From assembly GCA_030761205.1 (NCBI GenBank), contig JAULJL010000002.1, positions 20,005,010-20,069,009 of the forward strand: 64,000 bases of DNA, read 5' to 3'. The stretch is from Fremontodendron californicum. Taxonomy: Eukaryota; Streptophyta; Magnoliopsida; Malvales; Malvaceae. Shown one piece after another: positions 47,561 through 59,885 of this stretch (positions within the stretch are counted from its first letter, which is position 1; every line of letters starts with the position of its first letter). The notes under the pieces were generated by a model. The model saw nothing but the letters and a program-made list of their open reading frames with translations, was not told the origin of the DNA and made no database searches. Position numbers and translations under genes: made by a program.

Positions 47561-48337
47561 AAACTTTAGGCTAGATTAAAAATCAGGCATTTTCTTCTCT
47601 TCTTCCTTTCTTTTTTTTCCCTCCACTTTCTCTTTTCTCCCTTCCCCATTACCGCCTGAGCCTGACCACCATCGCATGGCCTCCGTTCCTTACCTCGTGT
47701 CGTTCGACCGGTGCCCTCCGTCCATCTGCTGGTACTCTCTCCTCTCTCTCCTTTCTCTTCTCCCTCTCTCCTCTCTTTCTCTCACTTCTTTTTTAATTTT
47801 TTTTCATCATTCTAATTGTTTACTCACAAAAACAATTTTTCTACCGCAAGTTGGACCGGCAACCACCACCTCCATCAATTTAATTCTTTGTAAGTTTTTT
47901 GATATTTAATTACATATAAATTAACAAAATATATATTTATTTATAAAAATATATGAGTTATATTGTGTAATTGTTATTGTGTAATTGCTATTGTTATTGT
48001 GTAATTGTTTATTGTATTATTGTGAAATTATTTATTGTGTAAATATTTTTTTAGATTTTCTTATGTATTTTACAAAATATAATTTTATTTATAAAAATAT
48101 ATATAATTTATTGTGTAATTGTTATTATGTAATTTTTTATTGTGTTATTGTGTAATTATTTATTAGGTTATAATTTTTTAGATTTTATTTTGTATTTTAC
48201 AAAATATAATTTGATTTATAAAAAGTATGTATGTTTTATTATGTAATTGTTATTGTTATTGTATTATTGTATTATTGTTATTTGTGTAATTGTTTATTGT
48301 GTTATTGTGTTATTGATAGCTTAATTAGGCTGAGATA
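47561..48337 (+). other. CACTA leader with a probable 5' UTR intron
   Basis: TC-rich DNA (47590-47800) is followed by GTAAGT at about 47889, a good 5' splice site. Then comes about 430 bp of AT-rich DNA with repeated TTATTGTGTAATTG units, ending TTGATAG and TTAATTAG before the ATG at 48338. There is no gene; a frame at 47676-47909 is a low-complexity Leu/Ser run. Confidence 0.55.
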
Positions 48338-48706
48338 ATGGACGCAGATAAATCTTGGATGTATAATCCATTGGACAAAGATGGATATATTAGTAATGTG
48401 TTTTTGAATGGAGTTGAAGAATTTTTAGCTTTTGCATATGGTCACAGTGAGTACGTAAGAAACAATAAAAGTATATGCCCTTGTGCTAGGTGTCAGAATA
48501 ATCGATTTGTAGAAGTTGATGTGCGTAAGCACCTTTATCAAGGAGGGTTTAATGGAAGTTATTTGATTTTAGATGCATATGGTGAAAGTCATCAAGGTCA
48601 GTCATCAAGGATGAGTAATGATGAAGTTGAGCCGATAAATTATGTTGAAAGAGATAATCCTTATGTTAGAATGGTTATGGGTGCTCCTAATATGAATGTT
48701 AACTAA
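48338..48706 (+). pseudogene. CACTA transposase, N-terminal transposase-associated domain
   Basis: The 122-codon frame begins MDADKSWMYNPLDKDGY and has NGVEEFLAFAYGHSEYV, SICPCARCQNNRFVEVDVRK and HLYQGGFNGSYLILDAYGE. The C-X-C-X2-C cluster is the putative zinc-binding part of the transposase-associated domain. A stop follows after GAPNMNVN. The rest of the protein continues downstream, so this is the first exon or frame of a broken transposase gene. Confidence 0.9.
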
Positions 48707-48730
48707 CGGGATAATTGCATTTTTTATTAG

Positions 48731-49571
48731 ACTATGATTCAGGATGAGCCACCGAATTTAAGTTCAACTAACTTTTATTCTTTGTTCAACGAAGCAGATG
48801 AACCGTTGTGGTCAAGATGTACAAAGCATACAACTTTATCTGCTGTGTCACAACTGTTAAATGTGAAGTCATAATTTAACATGAGTGAATCGTGTTTCGA
48901 TCGTCTAATGGTTATGATAAAAGGTATGTTGCTAAAAAATGATAATTTGCCTTAGAATTTTTACAGAATGAAGAAGATGGCCAAATTTGGACTGCATTAT
49001 GTCAAGATACATGTATGCAACAACAATTGCATGTTGTTTTATAACAAGTCGGCCGACTTAGAATTCTGTTCGATATGTGGCCATCCTCGATATAAACCAA
49101 GAAAATAAAGTGTTAGGAAGGCAAAGAAAATTCCTTATAAGATTCTTTATTATTTGCTACTTATACCGAGACTGCAAAGACTTTATATAACAGTAACTGC
49201 TAAAAATATGACTTTGCATGTGCATAACCGAAGGGATAATAGAGTTTTGGTTCACCCTGTTGATGGTGAGGCTTGGCAAGACTTCAATCGTACTCACCAT
49301 CTTTTGTAGTTGAATCTCGAAATGTCAGATTGGGTTTATGTGCAGATGGTTTTTGTCCGTCTACTCAAGCAGCTAGATCGTACTCTTGTTGGTCGGTAAT
49401 GCTTTGTGTATACAATTTACCACCATGGATGTGTATGAAGCAACCATATTTTCTTCTTAGTATGGTAATTCCAGGTCCGAACAGTCCAGGCAGAATATTG
49501 ATGTTTTCCTCAAACCTTTGATATATGAGTTGGAATTATTGTGGATCATGATGTTCCGACTTATGATGGGT
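48731..49571 (+). pseudogene. CACTA transposase, first part of the TPase domain
   Basis: Recognisable TPase parts: DEPPNLSSTNFYSLFNEADE, YVKIHVCNNNCMLFYNKSAD, FCSICGHPRYKPRK, ILYYLLLIPRLQRLYITVTA and VHPVDGEAWQDFNRTH. The frame 49273-49521 adds YNLPPWMCMKQPYFLLSMVI and PGPNSPGR. Many stops and a frame change near 49300 show decay. The Cys pairs and the RLQRL box are hallmarks of En/Spm-type TPase. It is cut at 49572 by a solo LTR just after a DHDVPTYDG box, and resumes at 51258. Confidence 0.88.
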
Positions 49572-51257
49572 TATTGGTATAAGCCCTGCAAGCCAATCTA
49601 CTTAGGCCTGTAAGACACTATTTTGATCATTCCATGTATTATTCATTATAGTTTTTATAATTATAATTGAGGTATTTCTTTATCAATAAGTTTTGTTAAT
49701 ATTTGTTATAAATAACTTGTGAAGATAAAGCCCATGAAACACAAAGGCCTTGCAAAGGAATTGTAAGGAGTTACAATTATGAGGATCCTTATACATCAAA
49801 GCCGTGTTTCTAAAACTATTCCTGGTCATTGTATTGTCAAGACAGGGCATTGACAATGCTTAAAGACTGGCATGTGTTAAGCCTTCATGCACATGTTGCA
49901 TGCAACCAATCTTATAGGTTGAAGTATGGTGATACTTGGGGATAACATGTGGGCGCTTGTTGGTTGAACAAGTTCACTGAACATGACCCGCTATGAGAGT
50001 TCCATTTGGTATTTCACTCAAGTGTGTATGGAAATACTCTTATGTGTCATTAGTGTAAGTAATCCTTTGACTTGTGACACCAGGTCATCTTATATATGAA
50101 TTGTCGTGCTTTGATTTCATCACGAATAGGTCCCAAGAAGGGATGCTTATGGTAGGGTGATATTGGGTATGGCGTGAAGCATACGAAGATGGATGAATGG
50201 TCTAGAGAGGATTCATCACCCAAGTCATATGAGGGGACATATCTCACTTGTTCTTGGCTTATATTAACTCATGGAAGTCCTTGGCCAAGGCAATGTTTGA
50301 GGAGTTAATATTGTAGCTGCAGGACTAATATGGAATAGGTCAAAGAGTAGACACTGTACCATGCTCTTTCCTATCCCGGGATATTTGATGAAGGGATCGA
50401 ATTACACAGATATATTGTACATGAAAGGCTTATCAAACCTTGTTGACTCTCTGGCACTTAGGTGGTCATGATGCATTGCTAGATGCCGCTCATGATCTAT
50501 AAATATAAATTAGAAATTCTTAAATGAATTAATTTATATTTATTGCCAATATGTTGGGGGCCTAATGGGTCACAAACAAAAAGGTGATTATTGGAATTAA
50601 AATGAGATTGGGCTAGATTAAATGATCATTAAGTACAAAGGACTTATTATGAATATTTAATAATATACAAGGGCTTTAGTGCAATTAGACTAAGAGTTGG
50701 CATTCACTAAACCTATCTATATAAGCCTAATGTTTGCCGCCCTCCTTACTAGTAGAAGACGCCGTGAGCCTCTTTGTTAGCTCTCTCTCTCTCTGTTCGG
50801 CCGCCTCAAGTGAAAAAGAAGAAGAATTTGATTCTTTTTGTTGTCTTCTTGAATTCAGCGAGCTTGAGAGTAAGGAGGAAGGTTTCTTGAAATCTAGACA
50901 ACTAGCATTGTCTTTGGCAGAACACAATCTCTACCTTGTGAAAGGTTTCCCGAGTCACCTGTGTGGATTACTGTTAGAGGCCAGACAATTGGACGGCATT
51001 GGTTTGCGAAAATCGAGCTCCGTATACAAGAACAAGCAGATTTGCAATTTTGACTTGAGATTTCGGCAATCTCAAGATACAAGGTATGAGTTTTAGCTTA
51101 TTGTTTGTTTTAGACAGGATGATCGTTTTGAATTCACAAGCAGATCCATGGAGGGATTCAGTTGTTCTTTGTTTTGTATTTATTCCGCTCCTTTATTTAA
51201 TTTAATTTAGATTAAATTTTACTTGATCTCTGTTTGAGAATGATCTGAATCCCAATA
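49572..51257 (+). mobile_element. Solo LTR of the D family inside the CACTA transposase gene
   Basis: 1686 bp, starting TATTGGTATAAGCCC (TG changed to TA) and ending GAATCCCAATA. It is an inverted, diverged copy of the D LTR at 16-1702. A plus-strand TATA-like box CTATATAAGCC lies near 50717. No internal region is attached on either side and the transposase frame continues across it. Target duplication is not clear. The open frame 50734-51096 belongs to the transcribed part of the LTR and matches no family I know. Confidence 0.85.
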
Positions 51258-53745
51258 GGGCATAGGAAAGAAATTTTGTATTAAGAACACCATTAGTATG
51301 GACGATAAATGACTTTCCTGCTTATGGCATGTTATCGGGATGGAGCACACATGGAAGATTAGCTTGTCCTTATTGTATGGAAGAAGTGAAGTCTTTCAGA
51401 TTGTATTATGGCAAGAAACCATTTTTTTTATTGTCATCGACAGTTCTTGCCTTTAAATCATCCTTTTAGAAGGCAAAGAGATAAATTTTGTTGAAGAGAT
51501 GAGCATGACTCTCCAATTGAATGATTATTCGATGAGGCAATTTTGGAAAGGATAGATTGCATCCCAAAGATCATATTTGGGAGTAAACGTAGTGAACAGA
51601 AGTTCATTGAATTCAAGGAATGTCATAATTGGACAAAAAAGAGTAGTTTTTGTAAGTTGCCTAATTGGCATACCAATCTCATTCGTCATAATTTGGATGC
51701 TATTCATATTGAGAAAAATGTGTTTGATAATATGTTCAACACAATGATGGATATGAAGGGCAATACAAAAGACAATATAAAGGCTATAATGGATTTAACG
51801 TTGCTTTGCAAAAGGTCCGAATCAGAATTGGTGGAAATCGATGGAAAAAAAATACAAGCCTAAAGCCAGTTACACATTAAACAGGGAAAACCAAAAAAGA
51901 TTTTCTGCATTGGTCAAAGAATTACGACTTCCCGACGAATTTGCCTCGAATATTGGGCATTGTGAAAATGTGATTGATGGGAGGTTTATGGCATGAAAAG
52001 TCATGACTGTCATATTTTTATCCAGCGACTACTTCCAATTGCATTTCGAGGTTTGGTACCTAACACAATTTGGCAAGCAAATACAGAGCTATCTAATTTC
52101 TTCAGAGATTTATGCTCAACTGAAATTCATGTTGAGCAGATAGAGTTGTTGAAAACCAATATTGTTGAGACCATTTGCAAGTTGGAAAAGATCTTTCCCC
52201 CTGCATTTTTTGATTCAATGGAACATTTTCTTATTCATCTATCTTATGAGGAAAAAGTTAGTGGATCGATCCATTATTGATGCATGTATCCATTCGAAAT
52301 GTACTAAAAGATGTAAGTTAATTTCATATTTACTCCATTTTTCTTATACATCTAATATGCTAATTTATTATTCATTTATGATCCTTAGGTTTTGACATCA
52401 TCTAAAGCGAAAAGTGAAAAATATCACATGTGTGGAAGGGTCAATAGTTAAGGCACATATCATGGAAGAAATTCTATCGTTCTACGCCTTATATTTTGAA
52501 CCAAAGTAGAAACAATATTTACTCGGGTGCCCTGAAATGACGATGGGGGAGATGTCGATCCGATGAGACGACTCTCACAGATCCAAGGAGATCTTTTGGC
52601 CGAAAAAAGCAAAGGCTCGTTATTTAGACCACGATGAGTATGATGCAGCTAAATTATATGTATTAATGAATTATGAAGAAGTCATACCTATACTGAGTAA
52701 GACCCTTTTGCTTATCTATATATTTGGGCATGACGTTATATAGTAAATATTGTAACTCATTTATTAATTTCTTTTTAGAATGTTTGATGAGATAGAGAAA
52801 ATCGATGCACCAAATATTACTGATGGAGAGTTGGAGAAAGTCTGTGCAGCAAGATTTACAAAATGGTTTAAGGAATATGTAAGTTAAAGAAATAATGGTT
52901 TCAAATATTATGTTACATTTGGAAATTGGTGTTTGATAATTTTTTTTGATTGTTCATAGGTTCAGCAAAGTTCTATTCAACTTGACTCTTGTATGTTTGA
53001 GCTATCTCATGGCCCAAAACGTATGGCTTGGTAGTATTCTGGATATTTCGTTAATGGTTTCTAGTTCCATATATTGGATTATGGACAAAATCGAAAAACT
53101 ACGAATAGTGGTGTATGCGTGAAAGGCAAGTGTTATAATGATTATGAGCATGACTTTTATGGAATGTTGTTAGATATTGTGGAGTTACAATATTTTGGTG
53201 TGGGAAATCAGGTCGTACTTTTTAAATGTCGATAGTTTGTTATGGATAAAGGAATTCGAGTTGATTCTCATAATAGGCTAGTTGAAGTAAAGTATAGGTC
53301 AATACTTGCTAATAATGAACCTTTTGTTTTAGCCCATCAATGTCAACAAATCTATTACAGTTCTTATCCTTTGAATAGAAGAGAACGTCAGGATTGGTGG
53401 GTTGTCTTCAAAACAAAGACTAAGAGTAGGTTTGACATTCGATCTCGTGCAGGAGAAATAATTGATCTGAATGAAAGGGTTTATCAACAAATGGATGTGC
53501 CTATTCCTGCCATTGTAACATACTCAGAGGATCTTAACAATCCTTGACTTCTGGTTCATGGTGATTTTGAAGAAGTAAATAATGTTATGAGAACCAATCA
53601 AGAAGAAAATGATGAGGAAGAATAAGACCAAGAAGTTTTTGAAGAAGAAGAAAAAGAATATTTTGAAGATGAAAATGAAGATGAAGACGTAGAAGAAAGA
53701 GATTATGATGATGACAACAACGAGAATGATGATGATTAGAAAGTT
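51258..53745 (+). pseudogene. CACTA transposase, second part (TPase, DUF4218-like, DUF4216-like)
   Basis: In order: NDFPAYGMLSGWSTHGRLAC (in frame pieces near 51310-51380), KSSFCKLPNWHTNLIRHNLD with AIHIEKNVFDNM (51543-51863), and CHIFIQRLLPIAFRGLVP with CKLEKIFPPAFFDSMEH (51993-52280, DUF4218-like). A stretch with ARYLDHDEYDAAKLYVL follows near 52620. Last is LVEVKYRSILANNEPFVLAH and QQIYYSSYPLNRRERQDWWV (53242-53547, DUF4216-like), then an acidic tail of Asp/Glu to TAG 53737-53739. TTTCTTTTTAG at about 52766-52776 looks like an intron acceptor. Stops and frame changes mean no functional protein. Confidence 0.88.
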
Positions 53746-53943
53746 ATATGTTTACTGATTTTGTACATGCATGATCGAAGTTATATGTTTTGACATTTTC
53801 TACGTGCATGATCAAAATTATATGTTTATTGATTTTGTATATGTATAATGAATTGCATATTGTTATTCATTTCTACATGCATAAATTTATATTCTATTTG
53901 TATATTTACTAATAAATTTCACATTGTTAATGTTACATACATA

Positions 53944-54162
53944 ATGCAACGAGTGACTAAAAGTGGTAAAAACTTATGTGGTTCAGTCTGGGATGGTTTT
54001 AGAGTATCTCGTGGATTCTCTGAGTGGCCTTCTACCCCACATTTTCCGCCTCGATTAGCTCCCTCCCCATCGACTTCCTCGGCAGTGGCTCCCTCCCCAC
54101 TAGCTCCCTCAGCACTGGCTCCTTCAACACCGCCCCCTGCCACCTCGTATATGATGACTTAG
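53944..54162 (+). pseudogene. Proline-rich ORF start in the CACTA element, cut by element E
   Basis: From the Met at 53944 the frame reads MQRVTKSGKNLCGSVWDGFR, VSRGFSEWPSTPHFPP and then repeated APSP/APSA units. It may be the start of the second CACTA gene (DNA-binding TnpA-like) or a late exon, but no diagnostic motif confirms that. The reading continues only 20 codons past 54162 before the E LTR begins. The three-fold Ala-Pro-Ser repeat is low complexity. Confidence 0.45.
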
Positions 54163-54934
54163 GCAGTTCCTGTTAAACCATTCACTAGCACGGCCTTGTC
54201 GAAAATTAAGCAGTATCTCGTTATCGCAACCTAAAAAATAATAAGTCTCTTCGCAAGACCTTAGTATTCGTTAAGCGTGACATTAAAAAAAAACCGAGGA
54301 AAAGTCGACTTAATTCCTCTAGAAAAATGAAGGTTTTGAAAATAACCTTGAAAAAGACATAGAGTCGCCACCAATCTTTTTTTGCTAGGTGTGATCGGCC
54401 ACCTATTAAAATCGGATTTATAAAACATTTTAAAATTAATTAAAACATTTTCTAAAACCAATTTCAAGTCTACGTTTTAAACCAGAGAAATCAAAGAAGC
54501 GGGTTCGGGACTTGGTTAAGTATGGGGAAGGATTAGCACCCCCACAACGCCTGTATAAAACGTTACCTTATTAATCGTGTGTTATCTCAAGTCTCGGTAA
54601 AAAGTCTATTTTTAATTTAGTATTTCAAGTTAATTCCCAATTTAAAGAAAAATAATTCCATTTAATTGAAAATGATCCAAAATTTATAAATTCAAAATTT
54701 TCCTATATTCCCCAACAAACGTGGCAAAATATAGAAATTTTTATTAGTTTGAAAAACTTTTCGAATCATTCTCGTTTTAAAGAAGATATTTCGTTAGTAA
54801 TGATAATTGATGATATTCTCCCCAGCAAACCCGGCAGAGAACTCATGAATAATTTTAATTCGGGAATATCTTTATTATATTGAAAATCATTACCTTTTTA
54901 AAAATATTTTAAAAAAAATATGAATATGAATATG

Positions 54935-55300
54935 TGTGACATAAATAAAATGACATAGCAAAGTCTAGATAATATAATGCAACCTAAATGGTATGATATA
55001 ATTTAAATGTCATAGCATATTCTAAATGAAATGAAATACCCTAAGTCATATGATATATTTTAAATGAAATGAATAACCTAAGTTACATAATATATTCTAT
55101 ATGGAATGAAATAACCTAAGTAACATGATATATTCTATATGAAATGAAATATCCTAAGTGACATAATATATTCTATATGAAATGAAATGACCTACGTAAC
55201 ATGATATATTCTAAATGAAATAAAATGATTTAAATGACATGGCAAATATAAATGATATGGCATATAATCTAAATGACATGAAATAACATGAAACATAAAA
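54935..55300 (-). repeat. Minisatellite in E LTR
   Basis: Units of about 35-40 bp mix CTAAATGAAATGAAATA, CCTAAGTAACATGATATATT and ATTCTATATG. It holds the same place as the CATTTA array of A and the CATGG array of B. Confidence 0.75.
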
Positions 55301-58300
55301 TAAAGCTATCATATAATATGCATGAAAATAAAAATAATAATGCATGAAAATAGTATATGCTAAATAATGTGACAAAAATAAATAACTAAATAAAAACATA
55401 GGATATCATGAAATATTCAAAACCATATAATAAACAACATAAAATAAAAAATATAAATAAAAAATAATAACATCATAGAAATTATCATAGTAAAAATCAC
55501 ATATTATATAAAATGCATGAATATGGAAAATGCAATGCATGAAAGTGTATTTTTTCCTTTAATTAAGGAAATCTGTATATCTAAAAGGATATCCAGCTAC
55601 CTTAGGAAAATATATCAAATTAAATTTTCTAAAATCAAAATACTTTGTGATTTGTTTGAAAACAATTTTGAAAGACTTAGATTGAAAATAAAAACTTAGC
55701 TAAACCCTTTTTAAATGGCTCTAATTTTCTAAGTTTAAAATCCTGGACTTGACCACCCTTAACCCGAGATTTAATAGAGTTTAGAAAAACTTAGAAACTA
55801 CCCTAAGATAGTAGCTAAACTTCCTAATCAGCCCCCTCTAAGTAACTTAACCAAAACAGAAAAATGATTTTTCTTCAAATTCAATTCTGCCTCTACTGTC
55901 CAGTTTTAAAGCAAGAATTTTTACCCTATTTTTAAAAATTCAAAAAATCTAAAATAAATACTAGAGACTCAGGACATGTAAAACTACACGGGAAACAGTC
56001 GGCTTAATTTTCTGATTAAAGATGACTGCCTAGAAAAATCGTGAAAGTACGAGTACTGAAACCATTTAAAAGTCAAAGTAAATATGTTAGAGACTCTCCT
56101 AAGGACTCACAAACAGTAGCTAACACTTTTGAAATGTTAGGAAAAAATTGGCTAAGTAAAAAAAATCACAAAGGTAGAATAATCAATTTGACAACTCTTT
56201 AATTTTGCCACAAGTATGCTCAAAATGAGCATGACTTTGAACCATTGATTGGCCTAAGTCATAAATCATGTGTCATAGCATGAAATGCATGAACATACAA
56301 CAAATATGATGTATGAAATGCATGATTTAAAACCTAAATGATATGAAAAATGCATGGCATCAATAAAATGACCTCGACCTAACATGAACTTGCATGGCAA
56401 TTAATGCAACCTAGGTCTAAAATGCATGAAATGCATGATAATGCAAGCACAACCTAAAGCTAAAAATGCATGGCAAATACACAAACATATAGCATACTCA
56501 AACTAAAAACACAACCAAATATCATGAAAATGCAAACCTATCAACTAGCATAACAAAAATGCACACACAAAGCTTAAAAGAGAGGGGTAGCCGAATGGTT
56601 AAGTGAATATGGCATTTTCACAAAACTTAACACAATAACATGCATAGCTAAAGAATACTCAAATCATGCAAATATAAAGTAAAGGCATGAAAACCAATAG
56701 GCATTTTCACAAACACATAGATTAACAAAATGTAAAACATAAACATTTTGAAAACATAAAATAAAAAATGCAAGACAAGTAAAATAAACATGATAACAAG
56801 ATAATAGACTCAAAAATAGAAACAAGCAAGCAACCAAATCAAAACAAGCTTCATTTTATGTATTTGAAGAAGATTTAAAGCATCAAAACTTGTTAAACAT
56901 CACTAGTAACATGAAATAAAGAAGCAAAACAGCAACTACACCAAAAACAATACGCCATTCGGCCAACCCAAAAACAAGAGAAAAATTTTCCAAAAGCTTT
57001 TTTAAAGGAAAGTAAGAAGAAGAAACTTGAAGAAGAAAAATAAAAACACTTATTTTCAAAAGGAAAATCAAAAGAAACTCACCAAAATAGCAATCAAAAC
57101 AGCAAATAAAGAATAGAAAATCAAGGAAAGTGCAAGAGTATGGTGCTTAAAGCAACCTCTAGAAGCTATATTGCAAGCTTTTTCTCTTCTAACTTTCTTT
57201 TCTTTTCTATACTTTTCCTTTTGCCTTTCAAAAATATAGAGAAAATCAGCCAAACAAGAGTGTGAATAAAGTGAAAATGAAAGAGAGAGCCCTCCCCCCT
57301 TGTAGTGGCCGGTTGGCCCTTGGAAGAACCTAGGAGGTTCTAGAATTGTTTTAAACAAATTTGATCCTATGGCCTTCAATCCAAGATGCCTTCTATGTAG
57401 GATTCTCACCCTTAGATTAGAATCATCAGCCCTTGAATTATGATGTCATAAAGATGTCATAAATATATTCTCTCTCCAACCATTGATCCATGTGTTGTAA
57501 ATTCAAAGGCTTGATCACAAAAATAACTACCTTCCTCTTCATTGTTGGCCTTTTGATCAATAAATCAGAAAATATTACCCGTCATTGGGCCTTGGCCAGC
57601 TGACCCTTCCTCTTCCAGCCCATGCTTCAATTTTTTAAAAACAAGAAAAGGCCCTTTTCAGTTTCTTTGGTAAAATAACCTTTTTGCCCCCCGAACATAA
57701 ATAAATAGAAAACGGACTCCAAATTCAAAAATTATTTATTTAATACTTCTGAAATAATACAAAATTGAACTCTGGAGGTTTTCAAAAATTTTCGAGCCCA
57801 TTTGCTATTTATTTGGATTTTTTTTCCAAAATTGCCCTTTTGTGCTCCCAAACTTTACCATTTTTTAAACGAGCTCCAAATCTAGATTTTTCTTCACCAA
57901 TCTCTTCCAAATAATTTAAAAGTATGATCTGGAAGTTTTCATAATTTTTGGAATTAATTTGGTATTTTTTTGGGATTTATCTGCTTGAATAATTTTTCCA
58001 TTTTGCAAACGAACTCTGAATCTGGATTTTCTTTAGCCAATCTATTCCAAATAATTTAAGAATAAGATCTGCAAAATTTCAAAATTTTTGGAGCTCATTT
58101 ACTATTTTTCCGGGATTTATCTTCTTGAATTTCTACATAGGGGATCCGGGATTTGGCCATTTTGCAAACGAACTCCGAATCCGTATTTTCTTTTGCCAAT
58201 CTATTCGAAATGATTTAAGAATGAGATCTTAACATTTTCAAAAATTTTGGAGTTCATTTGCTATTTTTTCCAAAATTTCCAATTTTTCCCTTTTGCCTTT

Positions 58301-58746
58301 GAAACCCGATTTTGCTCAAAATAAGTCTGATTTTTAGATTTTCTTCAAACTGAGCCTTGGGTTATCCTTGTTTAATCACTCCTCATCAATTAGGGGCTTT
58401 AGTCTTACAGAATCGGGCCATTTTTGTAATTCTTCCAAATTTCACCGAAATCTACCAAAAACCCTAATTCTCGGTTTTCTTTCGAATTGACTTTTTTTTT
58501 TTAATTTTTCTTTCAAGTAGCTTCTCCGTTACTTGTAGTCAGTGCTTATCTTTCATTTGGAACCTTCAATTTCGACCAATTGATCGTTTAAGCACTTTTC
58601 CCCAAATTTCTCGAACTAGGGTTTCTTTTTTACTAAATCTCCGTAACCCAACTTCTGAACTCCATATCTTTCGATGTAGACATCGGATTAACAAAATTCG
58701 TTCGCCTTTTTTCAATTGAACTTCAAGTCTTGATTTTGAAAATGGG

Positions 58747-58813
58747 TTGACTTTTTTAGTAGTTGACTTTTTGAGGTTGACTTTCTGGGGTTTACTTTTT
58801 TTTAAGTTTGACT
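58747..58813 (+). promoter_or_regulatory. W-box-like TTGACT cluster in E LTR
   Basis: TTGACT occurs at 58747, 58763, 58777 and 58808, about 135-200 bp inside the LTR start, with one decayed unit (TTTACT) between. The spacing of 14-16 bp matches A. Confidence 0.6.
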
Positions 58814-58945
58814 TTTTATGCTCGCCTTCTTATACTAAGTCTCAGAGTACCACCTGTAGGATGAAAAAGTCTTTTTACATCTGAAACATCAATTTAGGAA
58901 GAAAACATACATGTTTTAGTGGTCCGAACAAATTAGTTGTCTACA

Positions 58946-58960
58946 GCTGCCCCTCTTTGG
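58946..58960 (-). promoter_or_regulatory. Polypurine tract of element E
   Basis: On the minus strand CCAAAGAGGGGCAGC directly precedes TGTAGAC. It is less eroded than that of A. Confidence 0.8.
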
Positions 58961-59221
58961 CTATTCTTGAGAATCAGGAATCAAGCACACTAATTTTGTC
59001 CGGTTAGTGAAATCACATGTGAAAAAAAGGGGAAAGGGGTTTTCACTCACTTTTGTTTTTTATCATTTTTTTTTAAGTTGTAAATTGAAGATATTGTCCT
59101 TAAATTGAATTCCCTAACTAATCAAGGCTCGACCCGTCTTAAGGAAATGGGTTCGATTTGCAAGAGAAGAAAAGACCTCGACGATGGTCTCGGGGTCTGA
59201 TCCTATCTTGTGCTAACCTTA

Positions 59222-59440
59222 CTGGCATGGGTGAAACCGAAAATTGAAAAACATCTGGATGAAACCAGGGATTTAAATGACATAGGTAAAACCAGAAATT
59301 TGAAAAAGATTTGGATGAAACCAGAAATTGAAAAGCATGGGTGAAACCAGAAATTTGAAAAATATTTGGATGAAACCAGATTTTGAAAAACATGGGTGTA
59401 ACCAAAAAAGGATATGGATGAAACCATAAATTGAAATGGC
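59222..59440 (-). repeat. About 55-bp tandem repeat in E 3' UTR
   Basis: Four units carry GGATGAAACCAGAAATTGAA and CATGGGTGAAACCAGAAATT with drift. It lies at the position of the 72-bp and 25-bp arrays of A, but the unit is unrelated. Confidence 0.85.
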
Positions 59441-59464
59441 CTGGAAATTAACCTGAAGGATTGG

Positions 59465-59885
59465 AGAGAGGATGCAAATGCTTGATGGTGTAAATGCAAA
59501 TGTCTTGGATTGATGCAAATGCTTTTTGAAATGATACAAATGTCTTGGATTGATGCAAATGCTTCTAAAAGCAGATGCAAATGTCTTGGATTGATGCAAA
59601 TGCTTCTAGATGTAGATGTCCCTACAAATCATGTTCATGTAAGTGGGTCATGAATGGTGTAATTGCAGCTACAATAAAGATGCAATGATCCTAGAAATGA
59701 TGCACTTGCTTGAGATGATGCGAATGCAAATAATTATGAAGGATGTACTTGTCAAGGTAGAATGCAGATGCTCATGGAATAGTGCAAATACAAATATCCA
59801 CGAATGATGCAAATGCTTGCTGACACGGTGCAAATGCAAAGCTTAATAGAGATATGAGTGTTCATGAATGATGCAAATGCCTTCG
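59465..59885 (-). repeat. GATGCAAATG tandem repeat in E 3' UTR
   Basis: Repeats of GATGCAAATG(C/T)CTT with GGATT/TCTAG spacers, unit about 18-40 bp, running over 400 bp and decaying to the right. Confidence 0.85.

Larger units (their letters stand above)
47049..54221 (+). mobile_element. CACTA (En/Spm-type) DNA transposon, 5' part
   Basis: It begins with the terminal inverted repeat start CACTACAAGGGAAAA. Subterminal repeats (47075-47560), an AT-rich leader with a probable intron, and a decayed transposase gene follow. The element is interrupted by a D-family solo LTR (49572-51257) and by element E from 54222. Its right end is outside the window. TPase-associated, TPase, DUF4218-like and DUF4216-like parts are in the usual order. 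Confidence 0.92.
54222..58945 (-). mobile_element. 3' LTR of element E, inserted in the CACTA element
   Basis: 4724 bp on the minus strand, starting TGTAGACAACTAATTTG (58945) and ending GTTGCGATA (54222), the same ending as the B LTR. No primer site lies beyond the low end; instead CACTA sequence continues. A polypurine tract and 3' UTR related to A lie above 58945, so this is the 3' LTR. Modules match A and B: TTGACT cluster near the start, 135-160-bp units (about 58290-57690), CATG-rich DNA and a short-unit minisatellite (55300-54935). Confidence 0.9.

Noticed and set aside
47676..47909. 77-codon Leu/Ser-rich frame that looks like a signal peptide
   Set aside because: It is TC-rich low-complexity leader DNA of the CACTA element, and it runs into the probable intron.
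50734..51096. 120-codon frame in the CACTA solo LTR
   Set aside because: It lies in the transcribed part of an LTR, and I recognise no domain in it.
59203..59600. Three minus-strand frames of about 90-125 codons
   Set aside because: They are read from tandem repeats of the E 3' UTR, with periodic Phe-His-Pro words and no independent support.
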